64,000 nucleotides of DNA from Periplaneta americana (lineage: Eukaryota > Arthropoda > Insecta > Blattodea > Blattidae): NCBI RefSeq assembly GCF_040183065.1, contig NC_091127.1, forward strand, positions 103,958,834 through 104,022,833, in the 5' to 3' direction. The position numbers and the translations under genes are program-made. Below, piece after piece: positions 1-10,230 of this stretch. Below the pieces are notes generated by a model, which was not told the origin of the DNA, searched no databases, and worked only from the letters and a program-made list of their open reading frames with translations. Each line of letters begins with the position of its first letter. Position 1 is the first letter of the stretch.

Positions 1-151
1 TATAGTGGGCCAAGCGCCATATATTAAAAACGGAGAGAGCGAGGGTTAAGATTAAGTGAATACCATAATTCAATTAAACATATAGCAAGTAATATAAAGT
101 ATGTACATTAAAATTAAATGATATATCAATCTTCATTAAATTATGGCATTC
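1..151. mobile_element. MITE, copy cut by the window edge and by its neighbour
   Basis: This is the first of two adjacent copies of one short foldback element. It opens with TATAGTGGGCCAAGCGCCAT and stays colinear with the copy at 158-362 as far as ATTAAATTATGGCATTCA. It then stops and the second copy begins, so the right inverted repeat of this copy is missing. It has no coding capacity. The second copy either inserted into the right arm of this one or arose as a head-to-tail duplication. The left flank lies outside the window. Confidence 0.75.
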
Positions 152-157
152 AGAGGT

Positions 158-362
158 ATAGTGGGCCAAGCGCCATATATTCAAAACGGTGAAAGGGAAG
201 GTAAGCTTAAGTGAATACCATAATTCAATGAAGCATATAGCAAGTAATATAAAGTATGTACATTAAAATTGAATGATATGTCAATCTTCATTAAATTACG
301 GTATTCACTTAACTTTAACCCTTGCTTTCTCCATTTTTAATAAATGGCGCTAGGCCCACTAT
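158..362. mobile_element. MITE with about 70-bp terminal inverted repeats
   Basis: The left end ATAGTGGGCCAAGCGCCAT is mirrored by ATGGCGCTAGGCCCACTAT on the right, and the match continues inward for about 70 bp with scattered differences (the AAGTGAATACC segment on the left answers GGTATTCACTT on the right). The roughly 60-bp centre is AT-rich. The length, the long inverted repeats and the lack of any open frame fit a non-autonomous DNA transposon. Its superfamily is not clear, although the TA at the boundary would suit Tc1/mariner. Confidence 0.85.
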
Positions 363-793
363 GACTCTGAACCTTTCAGTTCAGCTCTGCCTTACAGATG
401 GATTTCTTCACACTTCCAGATTAGCAGAGTGTACACTGGCGTTGACTACATATCGTACTTAATTTTTATACCCAGTAAATATTTCTCATTTCACGAAGAC
501 TTAAGTCCCGGTTGCAGAAATGCAAATCATATCAGTCCCTGATCATCAGTCGGTTGATGTCTGATTTATTTGATTATTCATTGCGTTGCACGAAAGCGAA
601 TCTACAATCAACTTGTCTCCATTTACTAATGCATTTCGCATCAGCGCTATTTAGCAACCACGGCCAATTTGATGCTCTTCAAGAAGGGAGAAACGAATGC
701 ATCCAATGGGCGCTGATCAAGAAAACAAATGAATGCTTTGCCGTTTTGTTGAAACAGCCGGCGATGGTTGAAGTAAAATAGTGGGAAAATCTA
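363..793. other. Unassigned sequence with one unrecognised short open frame
   Basis: An 89-codon frame runs from 512 to 781 on the plus strand. I recognise no domain, signal peptide or membrane segment in it, and nothing around it suggests transcription. It may be a chance frame or a fragment of an older element. Confidence 0.4.
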
Positions 794-1245
794 CAAGGTG
801 ATTCACGAGAAAAGGTAAAAAATTTAGTGTACGATATCTTAGGCCATTTTGAGTGAAAAGGTTCATATGAACATAGGTCCGTTTTCGAACGATGGCAGAG
901 CTAGATGCATTTTTTTTTTTTGGTAAAACGTTTCGCCCCAGTGTGAATCAAACGTTACCATATGCTGCTGACGTGAGATGTGAGACAAGGTCACGGATCG
1001 AAATGAATGACGCAACATTGGAATCTGCATTGTGAGCGACGTGGATAAGTTCATTCACCTCACAAACCGGATGATGGGGCATTACAAATGTCCAATCGCC
1101 TGCCCTTATCTGATGTAATGACACAGATCCCGCGCATAATACAAATACACTATCGTTTATCACTTCACAGCAGTTCAGTTAGCTACTTACAGTACAGTAG
1201 TTATACAGGTACAGTTATCGGAAGTGTTAAGTTGTGTTTTTCAAG

Positions 1246-1667
1246 ATGCCTTATAAATTTTTGACTGCAGAATACACCATTATTGTGTATATTTATGGTT
1301 TGTGCGATGAAAGTTCCTTGCGTGCCGTCGCTGAATTTGAACGACGCTTTCCGAACAGTTTGTGCGATGAAAGTTCCTTGCGTGCCGTCGCTGAATTTGA
1401 ACGACACTTTCCGAACAGAAGAGGACCATATCGAAGAGTATGTACTGTCTATGGGGTTGGATGAAAGACTTGGTATACCAAAGGAAGGTGAAAACGAGAG
1501 AGGCGCTAATCGACCGTATTTTGGATACTGCACGCCGCATAAAGACAGCCACGAGCAACTCTCCCGAGTGATGAGCGCGATTCACGCCCGAGCGCAACAG
1601 TGCATTGAAGCAGAAGGAGGTATCTTTGAAAATGTGCGAAAACATCGATCCCGACATCTAGAGTATT
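1246..1667 (+). pseudogene. Transposase relic with N-terminal DUF4817 helix-turn-helix
   Basis: The frame opens MPYKF..AEYT..VYIYG, followed by a segment ending in ERRFPN. This is the DUF4817 helix-turn-helix found at the start of many insect TIR transposases, where it is inferred to bind the inverted repeats. A 60-bp in-frame duplication inserts 20 extra residues at about residue 18. After about 72 codons the frame ends. A different frame then carries the family's usual C-terminal signature, AEGGIFENV, at about 1610-1640. The DDE catalytic core between the two is missing, so the product cannot be active. The start was chosen at MPYKF because that is the conserved start of the domain. Confidence 0.75.
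1298..1417 (+). repeat. Exact-length tandem duplication of 60 bp
   Basis: The 60-bp unit beginning GTTTGTGCGATGAAAGTTCC occurs at 1298-1357 and again at 1358-1417. The copies differ at about one base (CGACGCTTT versus CGACACTTT). Because 60 is a multiple of three, the transposase reading frame is preserved across the junction. Confidence 0.95.
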
Positions 1668-1887
1668 AGGTATGTATGCATAAGTGAATATAAACTTTAA
1701 ATTTGTCCTTTATCTGTCTCTAAATGCGAGTTAGTACAATAGAATCCCAGAAGGTTTTATGAAATCGAGGAGTCATATCTCCGTAACCATTCGAAAACGG
1801 ACCTATATTCATATGAACTTTTTGAGTCAGAATGACTTCAGAATTCACATCCCAAATTTTTTATCTTTCCTCGTGAATCACCCTGTA

Positions 1888-2726
1888 TAAAGAACACAGA
1901 CAAACTGCATGTAAATAAAAGGAAACACCCTTACACTGTAATATATTTCAGTGAAAATACCGAAATGTTTGACTGCATTTTCGTTGTTTCTTAATAATCC
2001 AAGTAATGAGAATGTAAAAATGTTGGAATTATGGACTTATAAACGATGATAGTCGATCAGTCTTTGTACACGTATCTGGACTCACCTCTATTTTGCGCCA
2101 GGTCTCTGACATGGGGAAGCAATTCATTACTAATTCGTCTAACGCCATCTCATTAAATGGAGCTTCAAGATAAAATAGAGTATTTATTCATTCATTGCTT
2201 TTAAGCTCCAGATTCGCCGTGGAACTGCTGCGTATTCGTTCTTAGGACGCACCTGTCTGTGGTTTTCAGAACCGTGCCGTCAGGAATGAGTGCACTTCTA
2301 GAATAATCCAGTTTCGGGACGAAATGAGACGCGCCGCTGACTCCTGACATGCATAATTGAGAGTCAAACACGAGACCTACGCCAAAGCTGTCTCCAGCCC
2401 CCACGACTCAGTTCGTCATAAATTATACAGTAATTCCATTACTCTGAAACAATTTCAACATGAGGTGAATTCTGCACTGTTTTTATGCAATTAAAAAGAA
2501 AGTGCGGAGTCAAATTGCAACCCATACTGTATGTTGTTATATTTTACACATTAAGAGTTTAACTATTGTTTTGTGGAAAGTTAGATTTCGTCAGTATTTT
2601 TTGTTTTAATTATTTGAAAAAAGTTTCGATCTGAATTCAGAGACTAATTTCCAAACTGTAATCGTATCCTATATATTCTTCTATTGTTGTTCCTCTGACA
2701 CTTCATAAAGTGAGATGTACTGCTTG

Positions 2727-2728
<2 letters not shown>
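1888..2728. other. No recognisable feature
   Basis: This is AT-rich sequence without a recognisable gene, tRNA-like block or inverted-repeat end. A 67-codon minus-strand frame at 2201-2404 has no recognisable motif. Confidence 0.4.

Positions 2729-2784
<56 letters not shown>
2729..2784. repeat. TA dinucleotide microsatellite
   Basis: An uninterrupted (TA)n tract of about 28 units. It continues for about five units on the far side of the MITE at 2785-2998, so the MITE sits inside the tract. Confidence 0.95.
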
Positions 2785-2787
<3 letters not shown>

Positions 2788-2998
2788 GAGAGTCGGGTAG
2801 TATCGGACATCGGGTAATATCGGACAGTGAGTTTCTTTCATCTACCACACGATGATAGTACCTGATTGACATGGTTATATTTCTGTGATGTCGCATAGAG
2901 AAACGTAACCATGTCATTCAGGTACTACCATATGGTGGTAGATAAAAGAAACGCACTGTCCGATATTACCCGATGTCCGATACTACCCGACTCTCCCC
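2785..2998. mobile_element. Near-perfect palindromic MITE inserted in a TA tract
   Basis: The 214-bp unit starts GGGGAGAGTCGGGTAGTATC and ends with its reverse complement GATACTACCCGACTCTCCCC. The two arms match over about 95 bp with only a few differences and surround a loop of about 20 bp near 2885. TA dinucleotides flank both ends. Minus-strand frames here only reflect the palindrome and the TA tract. It is probably a non-autonomous Tc1/mariner-type element. Confidence 0.9.
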
Positions 2999-3000
2999 TA

Positions 3001-3602
3001 TATATATATAAGCCAGAATTTCAATCAAAGATACATTTTGATAGATACTATTGAAATTATACATCTGGGAAGATATTTTAGACTTTGTTTTCTTGTGTTG
3101 ATGAATACTACCATCTCTCAAAATATTGCTTTAATACCCTATATGTGTGCATCCCATTTATGGCAACACTGTTGGGTGTTGGATATTTAGACGTATGAGT
3201 GGTAAAATATCAATACGAAGAACAAGCCGAAAAAAATTCCTTTGTCACTTCTTCGAAAAACGCTTAATTTGTGCAAATAACATACAAAATTAACTGATTA
3301 AAGAGGAATTTACAGAGTGATGGAACCTTCAGGAAAATCTGGCATCGCTGCACTTAAAGTTGCTTCGCAAGGCTCTCTGCGCTCTTACGTTGTACCCGAT
3401 ATATAACTACAACGTCTTTGGTTGTACCTCAGCAGTAGCAAGTCTTATGCCGGTCTTTTCATAGAATTCTAAAGGTGAAGTCAATTAAGGACAATGACAA
3501 AATTTACTAATCGTGAGTACCTAGATATTTTTTTAATTTATGGGGAATCAAGATAGCATTCCCACGAATCAGTAAGATGAGATTTCCTAACAAGGTGGTC
3601 GT
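3001..3602. other. No recognisable feature
   Basis: After a short residual TA tract (3001-3010) the sequence is AT-rich and shows no coding signature or element end that I recognise. Confidence 0.4.
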
Positions 3603-3774
3603 CAGCACTCTCTGACATGGGTGAAGGGTAAGCGGAGCAACATGATTTGCACCGTCGTGCAGTAGGAAGAGGTAAAGAGCATACCCGCCAGCAGTCACGA
3701 ATGCACGCTGGTGCTGTAAGAGACCTGCGGGTAAGAAGCGCTAGCCCGAGAGTGCATTGAGTTGACGACCGCTG
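3603..3774 (-). repeat. Dispersed repeat family A, copy 1 (minus)
   Basis: Read on the minus strand, this begins CAGCGGTCGTCA, continues through GCACTCTCGGGCTAGCG, TTACCCGC and GCACGACGG, and ends at AGAGTGCTG. The same order of motifs appears at 42076-42216 and 45675-45857 on the plus strand. It has no clear tRNA boxes, inverted repeats or open frame, so its class is unknown. A SINE-like or short non-autonomous element is possible. Confidence 0.75.
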
Positions 3775-4001
3775 TCAGAAGAATGCCAAATTCTAGAATG
3801 TTTATTGCTGTGGCACAACGAGTATGAGACACTGAATGTGTGATTCCAGCGTGTAGAAATCGGTGGCCGCTGTTACTAGCCTGCCTTTATGTGTTATAAA
3901 GTTTATTTTATTTTCTTATTCGGCACAGAATTGATTAGTGCCAAGTTCAAGTGCAATTTGTTTTTGTATGACTTGAGGCTTTCCCGGCGTTTGATGTAGA
4001 A
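3775..4001. other. Minus-strand flank of the inverted repeat, possible coding tail
   Basis: On the minus strand the open frame from the adjoining inverted repeat continues here and ends in a lysine-rich tail with KSYKNKLHLNLAL. It might be the C-terminal end of a Penelope-like element protein, but no GIY-YIG or reverse transcriptase motif is present. Confidence 0.25.
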
Positions 4002-4245
4002 TAACTCTTCTAGGGTTCTCAGACAGGTGAGTTGGAGATTAGCTTCCAAGCTTTCGATGGCTAGCTCTGCCATCTTCAGGGAATGACGTGATGTGGCATC
4101 ATGTCTAGCCGGTATATATGCAATACCGGCTAGACATGGTCTCACATCACGTCATTCCCTGAAGAAGATGGCAGAGCTAGCCATCGAAAGCTTGGAAGCA
4201 AATCTCCAACTCACCTGTCCGAGAACCCGAGAAGAGTTATTCTAC
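4002..4245. repeat. Inverted repeat with about 117-bp arms (Penelope-like terminus?)
   Basis: The left arm (about 4002-4118) and right arm (about 4126-4243) are near reverse complements, separated only by a small loop around TATATATGCAATA. Each arm carries, in opposite orientation, CTGAAGATGGCAGAG followed by CTAGCCATCGAAAGC; the right arm has an extra GAA near its start. That layout is a CTGANGA box, a short hairpin and then GAAA, which resembles the hammerhead ribozymes reported in terminal repeats of Penelope-like elements. Two unpaired bases precede GAAA here, so it is not a canonical hammerhead. The class assignment is tentative. Confidence 0.5.
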
Positions 4246-4658
4246 AATTTGTTCTTATTTCTTGCAGTGTAGTGTAATTCAGCTGAAAGTATGAGTATGT
4301 TAATAAATCTCATTGTTTTTTGTTATTCCCAAACTTTAAATAAAATATGCCTACTGATGTTGAGAATTAGGCTACTTATGGTTGTTCATTATGAATTGCA
4401 AGTTTGTTTTTAAGTATTCCGTTCTGTTTGCTTTATTCGTAAAAATAAAAGCGCATGTAATGTATTTTTGTCTTTAGAAAGCACACTGACCTACAAATCA
4501 GCTCATCGCCTCCTCACTAAAAGGCCTCCCTTTCGGTGTAACCAGAAGCGAATCCTTCGTTTATTACTACTGCATTAGGTTTCGTACTTCCGCAGCTATA
4601 AACAAAGCATTGCGCTGTCGCAACGTATCCACTTCCAGTCTCTGAATAGAAACTCGAT
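4246..4658. other. No recognisable feature
   Basis: AT-rich sequence without a recognisable gene or repeat end. Confidence 0.35.
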
Positions 4659-4737
4659 TTTTTCCCATAATCATTATAGATAGAGAAATGGTTTTTCGAA
4701 CTTATCTGACATCATTCTGTTGAAAAAAGTTCATATA

Positions 4738-4800
<63 letters not shown>

Positions 4801-5319
4801 GATTTTGAATAGTTTCAGATAAAATCACGTTTCTTTCTTTCGTAACACGCATTCTTGTGAACTCTCTCTCTCTCTCTCTCTCTGGACGTCTGGAGCTGTA
4901 TGTGTTAACAGTACAGCTGATAGTAGCGACACTAAATCTCGTGACATCAGGGTCACGGTTAAAGATAATTCAACACCGATACAACGTATCTACCTAGCAT
5001 CCGAACAACGGAGGTTAGGGAATGCGGCGCGCGCAGCTAACACTCGGGCGGCTACGTGTATTGTTGAAAACCGGCTTTAATACAATTTTTTCAGGGGAGT
5101 AATAACGTGAATGTTTTTTAATGAATTTATAATACACCCAGTACCATTTTTGTAAATAATTTAAATGCTTAAACCTTCATAATATTTATGTTTACGTTTA
5201 ACATTGAGGAGGGCGTAATTCACTCAATTAAAAAAAGACATATGTTTATATGAACTTTTTTCATCAGAATGATGTCAGAAATCACATCCTAGAGTATTGC
5301 ATAATCTTCGTGAATCAAC

Positions 5320-5322
<3 letters not shown>
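4659..5322. mobile_element. Degenerate TIR element related to the one at 794-1885
   Basis: The right end (about 5240-5322) matches the right inverted repeat of the 794-1885 element: a TATGAAC segment, CAGAATGATGTCAGAA, ATCACATCC, then GTGAATCAACCTG followed by TA. The left arm is recognisable from about 4704 (TCTGACATCATTCTG, GAAAAAAGTTCATAT), but its outermost bases have drifted. The interior has no transposase, only a CT tract (4862-4883) and unassigned sequence. An (AT)n tract at 4734-4796 interrupts the left arm. Confidence 0.6.
4734..4796. repeat. AT microsatellite inside a transposon arm
   Basis: An (AT)n tract, with one TG near its start, lies exactly where related arms read TTCATATGAACATA...GTCCG. 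Here TTCATAT is followed by the tract and then ATGTCCGATTTTGAA, so the tract appears to have expanded within the inverted repeat. Confidence 0.85.

Positions 5323-5366
<44 letters not shown>
5323..5366. repeat. TA microsatellite at a transposon boundary
   Basis: A (TA)n tract starts directly at the TA that flanks the right end of the 4659-5322 element. Confidence 0.9.
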
Positions 5367-5367
<1 letters not shown>

Positions 5368-5779
5368 GTAAAACGTAAACAAACTGCAGTTAACGTGTGG
5401 GGGAGGACAAGCCATACGGTAAATACTAGGGATGCACAAGGTTTTAGTTACAATATTTATGGCGAAGTATTAATTCAAATTATATTTTCCAAAAACACAC
5501 AAAACAAAAGAACACAATTGCATAACGTTATCATATACACATTTTAACAGACAAGTAATTGTAACGTTGAAATAATTCAATGTAACAAATCAAATTTTTC
5601 TCCTTATATGATGTTGCTTTCAAGCAGCATTTCTTGCGGTCATACATTTCATTCTCTGTATGACTAACTTAATACCACCGTCTTCTATGGCCGAATTAAC
5701 AAAACTACAGTACATTGATCTACCTGAAAAAATTGAACTTTCTGAAGGGATAATTACGTTTAAAAAATATGGTTGACAC

Positions 5780-5868
5780 TTCAGGTCAATGTTTATATTT
5801 CCATTTCGTACAATATTCTGGTCATGAGACGTAATTATATACTTTGTCTTTTCGGGATTTACTTCCAA
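5780..5868 (-). pseudogene. LINE reverse transcriptase crumb
   Basis: Read on the minus strand, the frame begins EVNPEKTKYIITSHDQNIV and continues RNGNI. The same stretch occurs in the reverse transcriptase relics at 44235-45029 (EVNPEKTKYMIMSRDQNIV) and 30236-31165. Only about 30 codons are recognisable before the reading diverges, and no catalytic motif is included. It is a fragment of the same non-LTR retrotransposon family. Confidence 0.7.
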
Positions 5869-7164
5869 TTAATCAGGTTATTTGTAATTATTATTATAAA
5901 ATTTTAAAATAAAATTATGATTTCAGCAGATAATGAAATGTATTTCTGTTATAATAACAAGAGAAAAGCGTAGTACATGTAATTAACATTTTAAACCTGT
6001 ATTTCGCTTTTGGCATTACCGAATAACATTCAATAATTTGTTTATTGCATAATCGATATTTATTTATTTCATCCTCACAATGTCTAAATAGGTTAAGTAT
6101 TCATAAATATACAATTATTAACATTTTGTGAGCGAATTTGAGCGATATATTATTTACATTTTTATTTTATTCACGAAATAGTTCTAATAAATGTCACTCG
6201 AGGTCTGAGATTGCTATAAATAATATTATATTATAAATTGGAATTTTAAAATTCGTATAGGCTAAACTTTTGCTTCTATCCTTTCACTTAAAATAAATTA
6301 TTAATTTGGTAGTTTTATTGAGACCAATCGTCACGTTGCTTTTGACTCAGTGTTTCTAATGTTATGAGTACGTTGACTAAATATATTAATGAAGGAAGAA
6401 TGCACTCTTATAAAAGTTAATGTACCGATGATGCGTGATTTGTTAGGTGGGAGGGGAAGGCTTCTAAGCATGGTTGGCCTAGGGCCGCAACATTTTAAGG
6501 TACAGCATTACGCTTTCTATGGTACTTTTATGAATTCTGATTTAATTACTTTTCCGTATTAAAATAATGACTTCGTATGTAAAAACTCAATGTTTAGTTC
6601 ACTGTTGCATTAACATGCAGAAAATATTTAATTTTGTTATTATGAATTTATTTGTGTTTATACTAGTTTAACCAAACATAATTACGTAGAGTTGCTTTCA
6701 TTTGATGAATAATAACTCATTATGTTGCTGCACATTAAAGCTCCAGTCTGTCCATTTGCGTAATTGTCACTGAGGAACACTAATTACAGCGTGGGAATAC
6801 GTTCACATCGAGAAGCTGCAGCGATTACGCTTGTTGGTGGCCATTTCTGTATGTAATGTTTTTTAAATCGTCACCAACGTGAGGTCTGTCTTTATAGCAG
6901 TAAGGGAAATTCCCACAGCGAGAAAAAAAATCAGAAACAACTTAAGTTTCGTGTTTGCTTTCTGTGATTGCTTTTTATGATTCCTTAATTAAATGCACGA
7001 ATTCGTCAGACGTTTGCCTCGAAAGTAATTAATTACTGTATTAAGGAATAATTAAGGAAGTTGTTAGGAATTGTTGCTGTCACTTGAAACATGCCAATTC
7101 AAAGTTAAATTTAATTTTAACTCATTGCATGCCATTACCTCTGATTGAGGTTCTGGCTGATATG
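5869..7164. other. No recognisable feature
   Basis: About 1.3 kb of AT-rich sequence with dense stop codons in all frames. I see no element ends, tRNA-like blocks or coding motifs. Confidence 0.4.
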
Positions 7165-7166
7165 TA

Positions 7167-7378
7167 CAGTCTTAGAAAAAAGTTTTGTCGCACAGATACT
7201 TTGTAAGTCTCGGAAAGGAGGCAGTGCGCATGATCAGAGGACGAGCGACCTGGTTCACAAGAGAACGACTAGTGAGGAAATAAAATTAGTTTTGTTTCTT
7301 TGTATGTTTGATCATGCGCGCTGTCTCCTTTTTGGGACTTGTAAAGTATCTGTGCGACAAAACGTATTTCTAAAACTG
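7167..7378. mobile_element. MITE with about 75-bp inverted repeats and TA target duplication
   Basis: The left arm CAGTCTTAG..TTTTGTCGCACAGATAC runs to GCATGATCA near 7240. The right arm mirrors it from TGATCATGCGCGCTGTCTCC near 7309 to CTAAAACTG. Both ends are flanked by TA (7165-7166 and 7379-7380). The arms match at roughly nine bases in ten. A 107-codon plus-strand frame across it is a by-product. CAGT-type ends and TA duplication point to Tc1/mariner. Confidence 0.9.
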
Positions 7379-7380
7379 TA

Positions 7381-7938
7381 CATCTATTATAATCAGACAA
7401 TACAGGCCATCTCACTTGACGTAAGTCAGAGGAAGAACAATTTGTTTGTATACATCTGGTCTGATTAGTGTAATATGTTACTACCTAGTCGGCGATGTAT
7501 GCAATTGGGGGAGGGGAAAACTGGCTACCTTATCCCAATTTCTCATAGCTTAGTTGCCTTATGAGTGATGCCTTGAATACATAAATACGTAATAATTGAA
7601 TAATTTATACCATAGTAGACTGCCTAAATGACAGAAAATACAATATAAAATTTAAATTTCTTGAAACAATGGTTGCAACAGTAACAATGGCTAAATATGC
7701 AAATACATGGCAGTATGTGAAAATTATGATAAATTTAGATAGTCAACCGTAAGTAATGTCATTAATTTCAATGGATTATTCTTTGTGGTATTTCAAACAA
7801 AAAGTTAATACAATTTTGCTCGTTTCCGCTTCTTTTTTTTTTTCAGAAAAAAATTATTTTATATCAAACATTTCATGGCGTATTTTAGGAAAGCTACTGA
7901 ATTAATTCCCAATGTGCTAAGTCAATTTAAGAGCAGTG
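7381..7938. other. No recognisable feature
   Basis: AT-rich sequence with no coding motif or element boundary that I recognise. Confidence 0.35.
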
Positions 7939-7940
7939 TA

Positions 7941-8121
7941 TTATGATAATATATGATTGAAAAAAATTCTAGTTTTTTCCTTTAAATGTGCAGAAATTTG
8001 ATGTGGAAAAATGTAACTTTGTTTTGCGAAATGGAATTTAAAATGGTTACATTTCTTCGGATCAAATTTCTGCACATTTAAAGGACAAAACTGAAATTAT
8101 TTCTATAATTTATTATCATAA
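7941..8121. mobile_element. Palindromic MITE
   Basis: The ends are TTATGATAAT and ATTATCATAA, flanked by TA. The arms share a long inner block, CCTTTAAATGTGCAGAAATT on the left and its reverse complement on the right, up to GTTACATTT near the centre. Arm length is about 75 bp with some divergence. No protein is encoded. Confidence 0.8.
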
Positions 8122-8123
8122 TA

Positions 8124-9202
8124 CTCTACTAATTCCAGATTGCGGAAATTAATTATGAATAGGCCTACTTGTTTTGCAGGTGAACGTTGTAAATGGACAC
8201 AGCCTATGTAGGTCTATGTACATATCTATAAATAAGTACCGTACATAAATAAATGGTGGAAATTACAATAATAGAATAAATCACAATAAGATCAAAATTA
8301 TTTACACTGGCTGCTTGCTTTACGAGTCTGTACATTATAACGAGTAACTGTAAACATTTTAAGTGCTTCAAAAGAAAAATTTCTCTTTCTTTCTGATAAA
8401 ATACGTTTTCTTATTTCCTAATGAAGTACTCGCCACCATATTATCCTATTGGAACACTAATTTCCAATCGTCTAACTTTGTTTTGTTCTGACATGGTTTA
8501 CTGAACTTAAGACCTTAAGTGTGTACGCTGCGCTATACTCCATACATACCTACACTGTTGCGCGTTGCTTGGAGGTTTTAGGTAACCAAACGCAGGACTC
8601 TAGTTTATAACATACCCAAATTTTGTTTATGTGTCTGTACCTTTATGTTATAAACTTCAACTGTTTGTCTTAGATGCGTTTACTTAACACTTTTTACGGT
8701 GTATGCATGTATCTTCTGCTTGTATGAAACATTAGAAGAAATGTTACGCGTAATTTTATTGGTCCATTCACAATCTCTGTCTGATAATTAATTTTTTTTA
8801 GATAGGACTCAAATTTCCCGAGGGCATTCTCATCTTACTCGTATTATTCTACTTGAACAGTCGCAATTATTCCCTTCTGCTAGCCACCTGATCGGCGGAC
8901 GATGGAATAGGGAGAAAGGTAAAAGATGGATATGCACGGACTAAAATATTCCCCAAACGAGTTTGCTGCTTTCATTACCACTGTTCGAGCCACTTTACTA
9001 ATCCCTCGCCCTCTGAATCTCCTCCCTCCCTATTTTCTGTTGCTGTCGCCATGGAAACCGGCATGAATGACGCAAGGCATTAAAAATGCAGCTTCGTGTC
9101 ATTACATCTAATAAAACGCGGAATTAGATTGCAGAGGTTCTTGGTTCGATGACAGGCATGGACAGTGATGATTTTATATGTGTTGTAGTCAGTTTTTTAA
9201 AA
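8124..9202. other. No recognisable feature
   Basis: About 1.1 kb of unique-looking sequence with no supported gene. Stop codons are frequent on both strands. Confidence 0.35.
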
Positions 9203-9454
9203 TTGGTTATTTATCGACGTTGTATCAACTACTGGGTTAATTAGCGTCGATGGAATTGGTGGTAGCAAGATGGTACTTATTTGACGAGGTGAGGCAAAGG
9301 GTTCGTTATAGATTACCTGACATTCGCCTTACGGTTGGAGAAAACCTCGAGAAAAACCTAATCGGGTAATCAGCCCAAGCGGGGATCGAACCCAAGTTCG
9401 AGTGCACTTCCGGATCAGCATCAAACGCGCTACCGCCTGAGCTACGCCGGTGAC
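9203..9454 (-). mobile_element. tRNA-derived SINE, family 1 (minus)
   Basis: On the minus strand the head reads CACCGGCGTAGCTCAGGCGG (A-box region) and, about 40 bp later, GGTTCGATCCCCGC (B box of the internal RNA polymerase III promoter). The body follows (GGGCTGATTACCCG, AACCGTAAGGCGAATG) and then a tail with CGTCGATAAATAACC. A second copy at 54674-54934 has the same order and is flanked by a target-site duplication. SINEs make no protein and rely on a partner LINE. The flanks here share only CAGTTTT, so the duplication is weak. Confidence 0.85.
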
Positions 9455-9819
9455 TCAGTGGCCAGTTTTATTGATAAGTTTTTTTTTTACTTTGAAATAC
9501 TGTCAATTTTAATGCAAATAAGGTAACATTTTTTTAAGAATTATATTAATAATAGCAAGTTGAAATTATACACAAACAAAGAACTGAAGAAAGCTACATT
9601 ATGACATAATCGTCAAATCCATTGGTGTGTATTTGTACCAACAATTGGTGAATTCATTTATGTCAGTACTAAAGAAGTCTGAACCTAAACTTACTACTCC
9701 ACATCACACTGATGGATTTCATCATCTATAGTGAAATCTTTCTGAAAATCAAGTTCATGACGAACAAAGAAACTCTAGTATGTATGGAGCATTGATTTCA
9801 GTCCGACACTGGAGTAAAT
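9455..9819. other. No recognisable feature
   Basis: AT-rich spacer between the SINE and the minisatellite, with no coding motif. Confidence 0.35.
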
Positions 9820-10230
9820 TGCACAGTGTGTGGAATGGAGTTAGCATAAAAACCACAGTGTGTGTGAAATAGAGTTGGCATGAAAATCACATAGTGTGTA
9901 AAATAGAGAGAGCACAAACATCCAGAGTGTTTGAATCAGTGTTAACATAAACGATTATAAAGTAGAGTTAGCTAAAAAAAACAGTGTCTGTGAAATAGAG
10001 TTAGCATGAAGTCAGTGTTTAAAACGGAGTTGGCATAAAAATCAAGCATGTGTAAAATAGAGTTAGAATAAATATCATAAATTGTGTGGAATGGAGTTAG
10101 CATAAAAATCACAATATGTGAAATAAAGTTAGTATAAAAATTCAGAAGTTTGTTAAATACAGTTAGCATAAAAATTCAGATTGTTAAAAATAGCATAAAC
10201 AATCCAGAGTGTCTAAAGTAAAGTTATCTT
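9820..10230. repeat. Degenerate minisatellite, unit about 37 bp
   Basis: About 11 imperfect copies of a unit like AGTGTGTGAAATAGAGTTAG followed by CATAAAAATCAC run head to tail. The units vary in length and base content, which indicates an old array. Confidence 0.85.

Larger units (their letters stand above)
794..1885 (+). mobile_element. DUF4817-type TIR transposon, internally deleted
   Basis: The ends are inverted repeats of about 100 bp: CAAGGTGATTCACGAG on the left and CTCGTGAATCACCCTG on the right. Inside each arm lies a matching CATATGAAC segment followed by GGTCCGTTTTCGAA or its complement. Both ends are flanked by TA (792-793 and 1886-1887), the target duplication of the IS630/Tc1/mariner group. 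At 1.09 kb it is shorter than an autonomous element, and its transposase keeps only the two extremities. A related right end occurs at 5240-5322. Confidence 0.85.

Noticed and set aside
512..781. 89-codon plus-strand frame as a host gene
   Set aside because: No motif, no exon signals and no support from context; kept only as a note in the spacer entry.
2644..2917. Minus-strand frames with alternating Tyr-Ile
   Set aside because: They are translations of the TA microsatellite and the neighbouring palindromic MITE.
4862..4883. CT tract as a promoter (GAGA-type) element
   Set aside because: A simple CT repeat inside a transposon relic with no gene next to it gives no support for a regulatory role.
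7145..7468. 107-codon plus-strand frame
   Set aside because: It spans the MITE at 7167-7378 and is explained by it.
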